Shown: positions 43,331 through 52,957, numbered from the stretch's first letter. The stretch: 64,000 bases of DNA from Herbaspirillum rhizosphaerae_A (GCF_046025915.1 NZ_JAQQFR010000001.1:124001-188000), one strand, 5' to 3'. Program-made: numbers and translations. Notes: generated by a model not told the origin, from the sequence alone.

Positions 43331-44233
43331 CTATTTTCTGTCGCGCGGATCGAGCACGTCGGCCAGTCCGTCGCCTAATAAATTCAATGCCAGCACTGTC
43401 ACCACGATGGCAATGCCCGGGATCGTCGTGATGTACCAGTCAGTGCGAATCACTTCGCGGCCGGAACCGACCATGTTGCCCCAGCTCACCGCGTTGGGAT
43501 CGCCCAGACCGAGGAAGGCCAGGCTGGATTCGGTAAGGATGGCGGTAGCCACCATCAGCGAGGTCGACACCAGAATCGGCGTCAACGTGTTGGGCAGGAT
43601 GTCGCGCAGCATGATGCGCAGATCGGTGGCACCGAGCGCAGCGCTGGCCTGCACCATTTCGCTATGCCGCAGCTTGAGCACTTCGGCGCGCACCAGTCGC
43701 GCCAGACTCGGCCATGCGGTCACGCCGATGGCCAATGCAATCGTCAGCAAGGTCGGCTGCACGACGGCGACGATTGCCAGCGCGAACAGGAAAGATGGGA
43801 TGGTCTGGAAAAATTCCGTCACGCGCATCAGCACCGCATCGGCAAGCCCGCCGTAGTAACCGGCCAGCAAGCCGCCGCTGACACCCAGCAGCAATGCCAG
43901 CAGGGTTGATACGACAGCGATCAGCAAGGACACGCGCGCACCGTGAAAAATGCCGCTCAACAAATCGCGGCCCAGCATGTCGCTGCCTAGCAAATGTGCG
44001 GCGTCAACGCCGGGATGCAGAAAGGGTTCTGCCACCATATCCAGCGGATCACCGGGAAACAGCCACGGCGACGACACCGCCATCAGCACCACCACCAACA
44101 GCAGCACACCACCGACCAGCGCCGATGGCGAGCGCAGCAGGCGGCCGAACCAACCGCGCGTGGTCGGCGCTGCGATCAGGCTGGCCGGCGCATCGGCCTT
44201 GGTCAGCGCCAGTGTGGAAACAAGCTCGCTCAT
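43331..44233 (-). CDS. ABC transporter permease, DppC/GsiD type
   Basis: About 300 residues with six helices. The start of the membrane region reads LLRSPSALVGGVLLLVVVLMAV; a periplasmic loop contains HLLGSDMLGRDLLSGIFHGARVSL; the EAA loop is VQASAALGATDLRIMLRDILPNTL. The frame extends to 44305, into dppB; ATG 44233 avoids the overlap but has no clear ribosome site, so the start is uncertain. It forms the channel with the DppB-like partner. Confidence 0.88.
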   Translation of the reverse strand: MSELVSTLALTKADAPASLIAAPTTRGWFGRLLRSPSALVGGVLLLVVVLMAVSSPWLFPGDPLDMVAEPFLHPGVDAAHLLGSDMLGRDLLSGIFHGARVSLLIAVVSTLLALLLGVSGGLLAGYYGGLADAVLMRVTEFFQTIPSFLFALAIVAVVQPTLLTIALAIGVTAWPSLARLVRAEVLKLRHSEMVQASAALGATDLRIMLRDILPNTLTPILVSTSLMVATAILTESSLAFLGLGDPNAVSWGNMVGSGREVIRTDWYITTIPGIAIVVTVLALNLLGDGLADVLDPRDRK

Positions 44234-44264
44234 TGCAGAGTCACTTTCAGACAAATCATCTAGT

Positions 44265-45239
44265 TCAGGAAAAGCGAATGCGCGGATCGAGACGGGTATA
44301 GACAAAGTCCACCACCCAGTTCACCACGATCACGACGATGGAACTGCACAGCAAGATGCCGAGCAGCAGATTGAAATCACGCTGGAACAACGCCTCAAAC
44401 GCCAGCCGTCCCAGGCCCGGCCACGAAAACACGGTCTCCACCAGCACGGCGCCGCCGATGATGGAGCTGACCTGCACACCCAGCATGGTGACTAGCGGCA
44501 GCAAGGCATTGCGCAGCACATGCGCGAACAGCACGCGTGGCGGCCGCGCGCCTTTGGCGACAGCGGTGCGAACGAAGTCCTGACGGCGCACCTCGACCAT
44601 GGTCGCGCGCATCAGGCGCGTGTACACCGCCATGTAGAACAAGCCCAAGGTCACCGCCGGCAACACCAGATGGCGCGCCACGTCGACGATGTGCGCCCAG
44701 CCGGTATAGCCGGCTTCGATCGTGAACATGCCGCCCACCGGCAGCCAGTCGAGCCAGACCGAGAACACCACCACCAGCATCAGGCCGATCCAGAACAGCG
44801 GCGTGGCGAAAAACACCAGCGCCAGCGTCGAAATCACCACGTCGGCGATCTTGCCGGCACGGTACGCAGCGATGGCTCCCAGCGTCGCGCCAGCCACCAC
44901 GGCAAACAGAATGCTCGCGCCCATCAGCAGCAACGTCGCCGGTACGCGCTCGCCGATCAGTTGCGCCACCGGCATGCCGTGACGGAAGGAATAGCCGAGA
45001 TTGAAGTGCGCCAGATTCAGCAGATATTTGCCGAACTGCACCAGCAGAGGCTGATCCAGACCGAACTGTGCGCGCAACGCCGCCATGTATTCCGGCGTTG
45101 CCGCCCCGGCCTCCCCCGCCAGCACCTGAGCGGCATCGCCCGGCGCCAGACGCAGCAGGAAGAAGTTGATGACAGCCACGCCCAGCGCCACGCTGACGAG
45201 TTGCAGCAGGCGACGGATGACGACGTTGTTAATCTTCAT
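44265..45239 (-). CDS. ABC transporter permease, DppB/GsiC type
   Basis: 324 residues, six helices: RRLLQLVSVALGVAVINFFLLRLAPGD at the start and the EAA loop RQDFVRTAVAKGARPPRVLFAHVLRNALLPLVTMLG, both typical of DppB-like permeases for peptides, glutathione or nickel complexes. It begins 8 nt after the downstream binding protein of the pair. Confidence 0.9.
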   Translation of the reverse strand: MKINNVVIRRLLQLVSVALGVAVINFFLLRLAPGDAAQVLAGEAGAATPEYMAALRAQFGLDQPLLVQFGKYLLNLAHFNLGYSFRHGMPVAQLIGERVPATLLLMGASILFAVVAGATLGAIAAYRAGKIADVVISTLALVFFATPLFWIGLMLVVVFSVWLDWLPVGGMFTIEAGYTGWAHIVDVARHLVLPAVTLGLFYMAVYTRLMRATMVEVRRQDFVRTAVAKGARPPRVLFAHVLRNALLPLVTMLGVQVSSIIGGAVLVETVFSWPGLGRLAFEALFQRDFNLLLGILLCSSIVVIVVNWVVDFVYTRLDPRIRFS

Positions 45240-45247
45240 TGCTATCC

Positions 45248-46867
45248 TCAGGGAGCCGCTTTGGCGACTTTGGCCGTGTTGTCGAACCAGGCGTTCTTGA
45301 GCGAGCTGTAGATCTGATCGACACCGGTGACGGTATCTCTCAGATTGGAAGCCTGCACGGTGAAGAAGTGCAGCTCAAGCAGCGGGATCGATGGCAGATC
45401 GGTTTGTACGCGTTGCTGCAGTTTCTTGAACAGCGCAACGCGTTCGGTCTGGCTGGCCGAGGACTGGGCCTGTTCGATCAACTTGTCGGCTTCGGCGCTG
45501 CGATAGCCCGAACCATTGCTCCACGGGATATTCTTGCCGACCGAATCACTCCAGTACGCACGTGTCACGCCCACCAACGGATCAGCAAAGCCGGCGAACC
45601 ACACCACCGACAGATCGTAATCACGGTCGCCATAGACGCGCTTGGTGTAAGTCGGCGTATCTTGTGCGCGCACGTTGACGTCAATGCCGATGCGTTTCAA
45701 CGCCTGCTTGATGTATTCGCCGCTGCGCTTGTAGTCGTCGCCGTAGGGCAGGTAGTCGAGGTTGATACGCAAGCGGGTGCCGTCGGCGCCGCGCTTGAGA
45801 CCAGCTTCGTCAAGCAAGGCTTCCGCCTTCTTCGGGTCGTAGGCGTACTTCGGTACGTCGTCAGTGTGGAATTGCTTGAGCGTCGACACCACCGGGCTGA
45901 CCGCTGGTTTGCCGAAGCCGTACCAAACCACCTTGTTGAAGGCGTTCAGGTCGATCGCATACGCCAGTGCCTGGCGTACGCGCACATCCTTGAAATAAGG
46001 CCGGTCGACGTTGACGTCGAGGAACAGCCACGGCGAAATCCAGTCGTAGCCGCGGGTTTCCAGCTTGAGGCCGGGCAGCTTGGCGAGGCGTTCAGCATCC
46101 TTCAACGGCACCGGCGAGAACGGCGCATATTGGGCTTCGCCCTTTTCCAATGCCGCAGCGCGTGCACCGGCGTCAGGTACGACCTTGAAGATGATCTTGT
46201 CGAGGTAAGGCTTGCTCACGCCTTTGCTTTTGTCCCAGTAATTGGGATTGCGCTCCAGCGTGATGTAGTTGCCCTTGCTCCATTCCTTGAACACAAACGG
46301 GCCGGTGCCGACCGGCTTGTTGTTGTAGGGATTGTTGAGGATATCGGTGCCTTCGTACAAGTGCTTTGGCAGCACTTGCGCGCCGTTGCTGTTGAGCGAG
46401 CTCAGGACAGCCAGCGACGGTTCGCTGAAGCGGATGATCACGGTGTAGTCATCCGGTGTGTCAACGCCGGTGACGGTGCCATAGATGATCTGATTGCGCG
46501 GATGGATTTTCTTCCACACGTTTTCCAGCGTCCACTTGACGTCGGCCGAAGTGAAGGGCTTGCCGTCATGCCACTTGACGCCCTTGCGCAGATGGAAGGT
46601 CAGCGTCTTGCTGTCCTTGGAGACGTCCCAGCTTTCTGCCAGCGCCGGGCGCAGCTTGAAGTCGTTGTCGTATTCCACCAGGCCGTCGAAGACGTTGGCG
46701 CTGAAGAAGCCGGTCGGCGCCGCCGTATTCAATGCGGAAGTCAGAATCACCGGTTCGGGCTGGATGATCGTAGTCAGCGTGCCGCCGCGGGTCTGCGCTG
46801 TGGCATTGGCGGCAAACGCCAGCGTCAGCGCCGTGGCGCCAAGCAGTTTGAAAATCTTTGTGTTCAT
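45248..46867 (-). CDS. Peptide-type ABC substrate-binding protein (SBP family 5), copy B
   Basis: 539 residues with signal peptide to about ANATAQT. RGGTLTTIIQPEPVILTSALNTA, YDNDFKLRPALAESWDVSKDSKTLTFHLRKGVKWHDGKPFTSADV and the C-terminal SSLKNAWFDNTAKV place it in the DppA/OppA family. The ligand is unknown. It is closely collinear with the gene product just upstream, and both precede one DppBC pair. Confidence 0.9.
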   Translation of the reverse strand: MNTKIFKLLGATALTLAFAANATAQTRGGTLTTIIQPEPVILTSALNTAAPTGFFSANVFDGLVEYDNDFKLRPALAESWDVSKDSKTLTFHLRKGVKWHDGKPFTSADVKWTLENVWKKIHPRNQIIYGTVTGVDTPDDYTVIIRFSEPSLAVLSSLNSNGAQVLPKHLYEGTDILNNPYNNKPVGTGPFVFKEWSKGNYITLERNPNYWDKSKGVSKPYLDKIIFKVVPDAGARAAALEKGEAQYAPFSPVPLKDAERLAKLPGLKLETRGYDWISPWLFLDVNVDRPYFKDVRVRQALAYAIDLNAFNKVVWYGFGKPAVSPVVSTLKQFHTDDVPKYAYDPKKAEALLDEAGLKRGADGTRLRINLDYLPYGDDYKRSGEYIKQALKRIGIDVNVRAQDTPTYTKRVYGDRDYDLSVVWFAGFADPLVGVTRAYWSDSVGKNIPWSNGSGYRSAEADKLIEQAQSSASQTERVALFKKLQQRVQTDLPSIPLLELHFFTVQASNLRDTVTGVDQIYSSLKNAWFDNTAKVAKAAP

Positions 46868-46903
46868 GTCGTGTATTCCCTCGGTATTGTTATTGGTTAT
46901 CCG

Positions 46904-48562
46904 TTATTGCCCAGCCTTGGCCACGTTGGCGTTGGCAGGTTCCAGCCATGCGTTTTTCAGTGAACCCTGCGACTGGTCGCCGTCCTGCGTGATGCCCTTG
47001 AGACGCGGCGAATGGACCGTAAAGAAGTGCAACTCGATCAGCGGCAAAGTCGGCAATTCGGTCTGGGTGATCTGCTGGAATTTCTTGAACAGCGCAATGC
47101 GTTCGGCTTGCGTCGCTGCGCCTTGCGCCTGTTCGATCACGCGGTCGACTTCCGGATTGCTATAGCCGGAGCTGTTGGTCCACGGGATGTTCTTGCCGAT
47201 CCAGCCTGACCAGTACATGCGTGTGAGGCCGATTTGCGGATCAGGGAAAGAGGCATTCCAGGTGATCGCCGTGTCGAAATCGCGGTCGCCGTAGACGCGC
47301 TTGGTGAAGGCTGCCGTGTCCTGGCTGCGGATGTTGACTTCGATGCCAACGCGCTTAAGCGATTGCTTGAGGTATTCGGCAGTGCGGCGATAGTCGTCGC
47401 CGTAGGGCAGGTAGTCATTGCTTATGGTGAAGCGCACGCCATCGGCGCCACGCGGGAAGCCGGCTTCGTCCAGCAAGGCTTCGGCCTTCTTGGTGTCATA
47501 CGGATAGCGCGGTACGGTGTTGTCGAAGAACTGCGACAGCGTGGTTGGCACGATGCTGACCGATGGCTTGCCGTAGCCGTACCAGACAACCTTGTTCAGA
47601 CCTTCCAGATTTGCCGCGTGGGCGATGGCGCGGCGTACGCGTACGTCTTTCAGATATTTGTTATTGAGGTTGTAGTCGAGGTAAAGCACAGGCGACGACC
47701 ATTGATAGCCATTGGTTTCGACCTTGACCTTGCCGGACTCGGCCAGGCGTTGCGCTTCTTTCGGCGGCACCGGGCTGAACACGGCATATTGCGCATCACC
47801 ATTTTCCAGCATCGCAGCACGCGCACCGGCATCAGGCACGACCTTGAAGATGATCCTGTCGAGGTAAGGTTTGGCCACCCCGTTGCCCTTGTCCCAATAA
47901 TTCGGGTTGCGCTCGAGCGTGATGTAGTTGCCGCGGCTCCATTCCTTGAACACGAACGGACCGGTTCCGATGGGCTTGTTGTTGTTCGGATTGTTGAGCA
48001 CGTCGGTGCCTTCGTATAGATGCTTCGGCAGCACCGGCGCGCCCCAGGAATTCAGTGTCGACAGCAAGGCCAGCGACGGCTTGGTGAAGCGGAAGATCGC
48101 GGTGTTGGCGTCGGGCGCATCGACCTGGGTCAGGTTGACGAGGATGGCCTTGTTGCGCGGGTGAATGGTTTTCCAGACGTTTTCCACCGACCATTTGACG
48201 TCGGCCGAAGTGAACGGTTTGCCGTCGTGCCATTTGACGCCCTTGCGCAAATGGAAGGTGATGGCGAGACCGTCTTTCGATACTTCCCAGCGTTCTGCCA
48301 GCTGGCCATGCGGTTTGAGCTCATTGTCATAGGACAGCAGGCCGTCATAAACGTTGGTGGCGATCAGCGATGTCGGTTGTGCAGTGTTGACGGCGCCGGT
48401 CAGCGTGACCGGTTCAGGCTGAACGATGGCGACGAGGGTGCCGCCGGCTTTCGGTACCTGCGCCTGCGCCGGTGCCGATGCCTGAGTCTGTGCTGCAGCA
48501 ATGAACGGCAGGGAGGCGAGCACCAGACCGGAAATCAAAGAAGTCGTGAGGCGATTGTGCAT
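46904..48562 (-). CDS. Peptide-type ABC substrate-binding protein (SBP family 5), copy A
   Basis: 552 residues, signal peptide to about FIAAAQTQ followed by a short Ala/Gln/Pro linker. The same landmarks as copy B occur (AGGTLVAIVQPEPVTLTGAVNTA; HLRKGVKWHDGKPFTSADV; IPWTNSSGYSNPEVDRVIEQAQ). The two copies are separated by 36 nt. A tandem duplication that lets one permease accept related ligands is the simplest reading. Confidence 0.9.
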   Translation of the reverse strand: MHNRLTTSLISGLVLASLPFIAAAQTQASAPAQAQVPKAGGTLVAIVQPEPVTLTGAVNTAQPTSLIATNVYDGLLSYDNELKPHGQLAERWEVSKDGLAITFHLRKGVKWHDGKPFTSADVKWSVENVWKTIHPRNKAILVNLTQVDAPDANTAIFRFTKPSLALLSTLNSWGAPVLPKHLYEGTDVLNNPNNNKPIGTGPFVFKEWSRGNYITLERNPNYWDKGNGVAKPYLDRIIFKVVPDAGARAAMLENGDAQYAVFSPVPPKEAQRLAESGKVKVETNGYQWSSPVLYLDYNLNNKYLKDVRVRRAIAHAANLEGLNKVVWYGYGKPSVSIVPTTLSQFFDNTVPRYPYDTKKAEALLDEAGFPRGADGVRFTISNDYLPYGDDYRRTAEYLKQSLKRVGIEVNIRSQDTAAFTKRVYGDRDFDTAITWNASFPDPQIGLTRMYWSGWIGKNIPWTNSSGYSNPEVDRVIEQAQGAATQAERIALFKKFQQITQTELPTLPLIELHFFTVHSPRLKGITQDGDQSQGSLKNAWLEPANANVAKAGQ

Positions 48563-48610
48563 GATGTCTTTTCTTTTTGTGTAGAGGCGTAGTCAGCTAT
48601 TGGCAAAGAC

Positions 48611-49864
48611 TCAGATCGCGCCGTGGCGCGGCGGCTTCTTGTCGTTGAGGTAGTAGTTGCCGATGGCGTGATACTTCCAGCGCACCGGGTCGTGCAGCGT
48701 ATGCGTGCGAGCGTTGCGCCAGTGGCGGTCGAGATTGTTTTCGGCCAGTGTGGATTGCGTACCTGCCAGCTCGAACAGCTTGCTACCGGCGGCCAGCGAC
48801 ACATTGTTGGTCAGCACGCGCGATTCGGCGACCGCGATGGAAGCGGCGGCGACGGTATCTGCCGTGGGATTGGCAGCGGCCAGATCGACCTTCAATCCGG
48901 CGCGATCCACCAATGCTTCCGCGGCGTGCAGTTGCACGGTCAGGTCACCGACTTCGCGGATCGTCAGCGGATCGTCACCGGCGCGTTCGACACCGCTGTC
49001 GATCCATGGCCGCGAACGGGTCGAGACGAAACGGATCAGGTCGTTGTAGGCGGCGCGTGCAATGCCAAGGTCAATCGCGGCGTGCAGGATCTGTGCGAGC
49101 GGCCCCACCGTCGTCGGACGGTCGAACGAAGCCTGGAAACCCAGCACGGCATCAGCAGGCACGCGCACATTGTCGAAGATCGCCGAGCCGCTGCCGGTAG
49201 TGCGTTGGCCGAATCCCGACCAGTCGTCAACGATGGTCAGGCCTGCGGCATCGCGCGGCACCAGCGCCAACTGCTGCACGCCGTCGTCGCCAATGGCGGA
49301 GGTCGGCACCCAGTTGGCATAGAGCGCGCCGGTGGCGTAGAACTTGCGGCCGTTGATACGGTAGCCGGCGCCGTCTTCCGTATCGTCTTTGGTCAGGCGT
49401 GTCTTGCGCTCGGCGGAATTCTTGGTGCCGATTTCCGCGAGGGCATTGCCGAACCGATCGCCTTGCAACACGCGGTCAAAGTAGAAGCGTTTTTGCGCTT
49501 CGCTGCCATTAACGCGGATGATTTCCACGGCATAAAAATGGTTCTGCGGAATCTGGCCGAGCGAGCCGTCCGCCTCAGCAATGATCGCCGTGACCTGTGC
49601 CAGAGTGACATTGGAGACACCGGCACCGCCGTATTCCTTCGGCACGGTAATACCCCACAAACCCGAGCGGACATAGCGCTCCAATTCAGCCCACGGCAGA
49701 CGGCGTTCGCGATCACGCTCCGAGGCTTCACGCGCCAGTTCGGCGGCAAGTTTGTGCGCGACGTCGATGGCTTCGGCGTCGTCACGGATTCTGGCGACAA
49801 GACGCGGCTCTGCGGAACGCGATGGCGCATCGGTGGATGCGACGGCAGTGGCGGGATGACTCAT
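48611..49864 (-). CDS. SfnB-like acyl-CoA-dehydrogenase-fold flavin oxidoreductase (copy 1)
   Basis: 417 residues. ERYVRSGLWGITVPKEYGGAG, GQIPQNHFYAVEII, DDWSGFGQRTTGSGSAIFDNV and the C-terminal RHWRNARTHTLHDPVRWKYHAIGNYYL mark the SfnB/DszC group: acyl-CoA-dehydrogenase-fold enzymes that take FMNH2 or FAD and act in sulfur scavenging (sulfone oxidation, desulfurisation). The substrate is unknown. It is about collinear with the second copy that starts the operon. Confidence 0.87.
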   Translation of the reverse strand: MSHPATAVASTDAPSRSAEPRLVARIRDDAEAIDVAHKLAAELAREASERDRERRLPWAELERYVRSGLWGITVPKEYGGAGVSNVTLAQVTAIIAEADGSLGQIPQNHFYAVEIIRVNGSEAQKRFYFDRVLQGDRFGNALAEIGTKNSAERKTRLTKDDTEDGAGYRINGRKFYATGALYANWVPTSAIGDDGVQQLALVPRDAAGLTIVDDWSGFGQRTTGSGSAIFDNVRVPADAVLGFQASFDRPTTVGPLAQILHAAIDLGIARAAYNDLIRFVSTRSRPWIDSGVERAGDDPLTIREVGDLTVQLHAAEALVDRAGLKVDLAAANPTADTVAAASIAVAESRVLTNNVSLAAGSKLFELAGTQSTLAENNLDRHWRNARTHTLHDPVRWKYHAIGNYYLNDKKPPRHGAI

Positions 49865-49908
49865 GATGTGTGCTTTCGATGAAAATGGCTGGACGGCTCA
49901 GTACCAGC

Positions 49909-51150
49909 TCAGGACCAGTTATGACGTGGCGGCGGCGTGTCGTTGAGGTAGTAGTTGCCCACGGCGTGATACTTCCAGCGCACCGGATCATGCAGCGTGT
50001 GCACGCGGGCGTTGCGCCAGTGACGGTCGAGATCGTGTGCGGACAAGGTCGATTGCGTGCCTGCCAGTTCAAACAATTTTTCGCTGGCGTGTAGGGCAAT
50101 CTCGGTGGTGAGTACTTTGGCTTCCGCCACGGCGACAGAGGCCTGCGCCATTTGTTCGTAGTTGATTGGCAGCGGCAGGTTGTCGAGCGTACGGGCTGCA
50201 CGTTCCAGCAAGGCATCAGCAGCGTGCAGCCGAATCTTCAGGTCGCCGATCTGGTTGATGGTCAGTGGATCATCGCCGGCGCGTTCGACACCGCTGTCGG
50301 CCCAGGGACGCGAGCGTTGGCGGATGAACGCGATCGCATCGTCGACTGCAGCATGCGCGATACCGGCATCAATCGCGGCCTGTATCAGTTGCGCGACCGG
50401 GCCGATGTTGTTGGGCTGCGTCGCCAACTGATGCAATGGCACAATGTGACCGGCGGCTACGCGCACGTTGTCAAAAATGACCGTACCGCTGGCCGTGGTG
50501 CGCTGGCCAAAGCCCGACCAGTCGTCCACCACGCTCAAGCCCGACGCGTGGCGATCGGCAAAGACAAACAGGCCTTTTCCCTCGTCGTCCAGCGCGCGCG
50601 TCGGCACCCAGTCGGCATACAACGCGCCGGTGGAATAGAAACGCGTGCCGTTGAGCAGATAGTCCGGGCTGCCCGGGTCTTTGGTAATGCGTGTGCGAAT
50701 ATCGAGCACATTCTTGCTGGTGCGCTCGGGACCGGCATTGCCAAAGCGTGCGCCCTTCAAAACCTCGCCATAGAAGTAATGCTTCTGACTTTCGCTTGCA
50801 GTCTGCGCCAGCACATTCAAAATGCCGAAATGATTTTGTGGAATCTGGCCGATGGAGGGATCCGCAGCGGAGATGATCTTGACGACTTCAGCCAGCGTCA
50901 CCCATGATGCGCCGATGCCGCCGTATGCCTTGGGTACCGTGATTGCCCACAGTCCGCTGGAAGAGAATCGCTCGATTTCGGCATGCGGCAAGCGCCGTTG
51001 CCGGTCTCGCTCTGCGGCCTCCACGGCAAAATCCAGCGCCAGCTTGCGTGCTGTATCGATTGCTTCTTGTTCACTGAGGATGCGGTGCGCCGGCGCACGG
51101 GGCGTAGAGACGGCTGCGCCCGCGATCGACTTTTCGATGACCGCTGACAT
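49909..51150 (-). CDS. SfnB-like acyl-CoA-dehydrogenase-fold flavin oxidoreductase (copy 2, first gene of operon)
   Basis: 413 residues from ATG 51150; the frame reaches 51654, but those extra residues include long Cys/Phe-rich non-coding-like sequence. Key motifs: SSGLWAITVPKAYGGIGASW, GQIPQNHFGILNVL, DDWSGFGQRTTASGTVIFDNV and RHWRNARVHTLHDPVRWKYHAVGNYYL. It begins the ten-gene leftward operon. A weak promoter-like pair TTGCAA (51257-51252) and TAAATG (51235-51230) lies 80 nt upstream. Confidence 0.87.
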   Translation of the reverse strand: MSAVIEKSIAGAAVSTPRAPAHRILSEQEAIDTARKLALDFAVEAAERDRQRRLPHAEIERFSSSGLWAITVPKAYGGIGASWVTLAEVVKIISAADPSIGQIPQNHFGILNVLAQTASESQKHYFYGEVLKGARFGNAGPERTSKNVLDIRTRITKDPGSPDYLLNGTRFYSTGALYADWVPTRALDDEGKGLFVFADRHASGLSVVDDWSGFGQRTTASGTVIFDNVRVAAGHIVPLHQLATQPNNIGPVAQLIQAAIDAGIAHAAVDDAIAFIRQRSRPWADSGVERAGDDPLTINQIGDLKIRLHAADALLERAARTLDNLPLPINYEQMAQASVAVAEAKVLTTEIALHASEKLFELAGTQSTLSAHDLDRHWRNARVHTLHDPVRWKYHAVGNYYLNDTPPPRHNWS

Positions 51151-51414
51151 GATGGAATGGCTCCGAGAGATTGACCACTTTGCTGCGAAGAACGGAGAGC
51201 AGCAAGCGCAGGCAAGATTAACGATCAGCCATTTAATCAAAGTCGGCGTTTTTGCAAAACGAAGTATTTCGTATTTCTTAGTTTGAAAATTGCATGACAT
51301 TGCCGTGTGATGTTCACCTGAATTAGTATGAATGCGCATAATGCCCTCCGGCCAATCGGCGCACTTCCCGCTCTCTTTATTTGCGGAACCAGCAGCAGGC
51401 GTACAATAAAGCGC

Positions 51415-51663
51415 ATGAATGACATGACGATTTCCACCACGCTTTCTCTGACGGAACTGGAAGAGGCGATCAACTACTGGCGTATCCAGCGTCCCGCCAC
51501 GGGCGAGGAATGCGCACTGTCGCCCGAGGTCAATGCATTGGCTGATGTCTACGCGTTGATGATCATCGACCACGCGCATGCCGTCGACCTTGACACCGTT
51601 GGCAAGGAACCACGCCAGTTGATCGATACCTGGCGCAAGGCGCGAACACCCCAAAACGTCTGA
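51415..51663 (+). CDS. DUF3717-family small protein
   Basis: 82 residues; STTLSLTELEEAINYWRIQRPATGEECALSPEVNALADVYALMI matches the DUF3717 family of betaproteobacteria, of unknown function. Start at ATG 51415 or 51424; the longer frame to 51328 looks non-coding. It is divergent from the sulfur operon, so the 264-nt spacer (51151-51414) holds both promoters; a 7-nt direct repeat GTATTTC lies at 51264-51277. Confidence 0.78.
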   Translation: MNDMTISTTLSLTELEEAINYWRIQRPATGEECALSPEVNALADVYALMIIDHAHAVDLDTVGKEPRQLIDTWRKARTPQNV

Positions 51664-51784
51664 TTGGCCTGATTACAGCGTCGCGGCTTGCTTGTCACAT
51701 TTGTGGCGTATGATTTTTATCCTTTGCTGCATTGAACAATTCGCCTGATGCGCAGTCTGTTGTATTCCAACCCCAAGGATCGAG

Positions 51785-52957
51785 ATGCGACGCAAACCCG
51801 CTGTAAGCCCTTCCCCGGCATCCGTATCAACTGAACGCAAGCACCGCATCGCCCTGGTGCTGCAAGGCGGTGGCGCGCTCGGCGCCTACCAGGCCGGTGT
51901 CTACCAGGCCATGCATGAGAACAACCTGACGCCCGACTGGGTGGTCGGCACCTCGATTGGCGCCATCAACGCCGCCATCATCGCCGGCAATGAGCGCGAG
52001 TTCCGTATCCAGCGCCTGCGCGAATTCTGGGACAGCGTTTCACACGCCGACCTGATCAATCTACAGCAAGTGCCCGACTCCACCCGCCAGTTGGCGACAT
52101 GGATGACGACGATGGATACCTTCGCGCGCGGCGTGCCGGGATTCTTTACACCGCGTCCGTTCAATCCGTTTGCGATTGGTTTGGCTGTCCCGCCGGAAGA
52201 AGCCAGTTTCTATAACACCGAAGAACTGCGTGCAACGCTCAACAAATACGTCGATTTCGACTATCTCAACAGCAAGAATGCCGGCATCCGCCTGACGATC
52301 AGCGCCGTCAAGGTTACCTGTGGCACGCTGGTCAAGTTCGATACCAGCAATCAATCGATCAGCGCCGAGCACGTGATGGCCAGTGGGGCGTTGCCGCCGG
52401 GCTTTGCGCCGGTACGCGTCGACGGCGATCTCTACTGGGATGGCGGCCTCTACTCGAACACGCCGCTGGAGGCAGTACTCAATGACGAGCCGCGCCAGGA
52501 TACGCTGTGCATGATGGTCGATCTGTGGCACGCCGACGGACCCGAACCGCGCACGCTGGAAGAAGTCCAGACGCGCCAGAAAGACGTGACCTTCGCCTCG
52601 CGCTCGCAACGTCACATCGAGGCCTATCTGAAACAATATCAGCTGCGCAAGCTCGCACGCGAGCTCTACGAGCGTCTGCCCGCCGACCTGCGCAAACCCG
52701 GTGATCGCAAGCAACTGGCGGAACTCGGTGCGGACACCACCATCCACATCGTGCGTCTGCCTTATGCAGGACGCGACTGGAACATGGCGTCGAAGGATGT
52801 CAATTTCTCACGCGGCTCGATCCAGTGGCGCTGGGAACAGGGTTATCAGGATGCCATGCGTGGCATTGAGGTCAGCCAGGGATGCCCGTTCCAGGTTTCC
52901 GATACGGGCGTTGTGGTGCATGAACTGCCGGCGGTGGTCGAAGTCGCGACCGGCTGA
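51785..52957 (+). CDS. Patatin-like phospholipase family protein
   Basis: 390 residues. The oxyanion loop LQGGGALGAYQAGVYQ (about 27-41), the nucleophile elbow GTSIG with Ser57, and the catalytic Asp in YWDGGLYSNTP are intact, so it is an active Ser-Asp acyl hydrolase. The C-terminal part (about 280-390) matches the DUF3734 extension seen in patatins near PHA genes. A phasin gene follows; a role at PHA granules or in membrane lipid turnover is possible but unproven. Confidence 0.9.
   Translation: MRRKPAVSPSPASVSTERKHRIALVLQGGGALGAYQAGVYQAMHENNLTPDWVVGTSIGAINAAIIAGNEREFRIQRLREFWDSVSHADLINLQQVPDSTRQLATWMTTMDTFARGVPGFFTPRPFNPFAIGLAVPPEEASFYNTEELRATLNKYVDFDYLNSKNAGIRLTISAVKVTCGTLVKFDTSNQSISAEHVMASGALPPGFAPVRVDGDLYWDGGLYSNTPLEAVLNDEPRQDTLCMMVDLWHADGPEPRTLEEVQTRQKDVTFASRSQRHIEAYLKQYQLRKLARELYERLPADLRKPGDRKQLAELGADTTIHIVRLPYAGRDWNMASKDVNFSRGSIQWRWEQGYQDAMRGIEVSQGCPFQVSDTGVVVHELPAVVEVATG

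Noticed and set aside
45239..46963. 574-codon frame on the plus strand over a binding-protein gene
   Set aside because: Antisense shadow; a very similar shadow lies over the paralogous binding protein, as expected from shared codon use.
33347..51150. Integrative element carrying the sulfur genes
   Set aside because: No integrase, transposase, tRNA insertion site or flanking direct repeat is visible, and codon use looks like the rest of the window; the inverted repeat alone is not proof of transfer.
51290..51320. Sigma-54 promoter for the organosulfur operon (CGGCAATGTCATGCAA on the minus strand)
   Set aside because: GG and GC are 9 nt apart instead of 10, and it lies some 150 nt from the first gene; spacing errors of one base abolish sigma-54 promoters.
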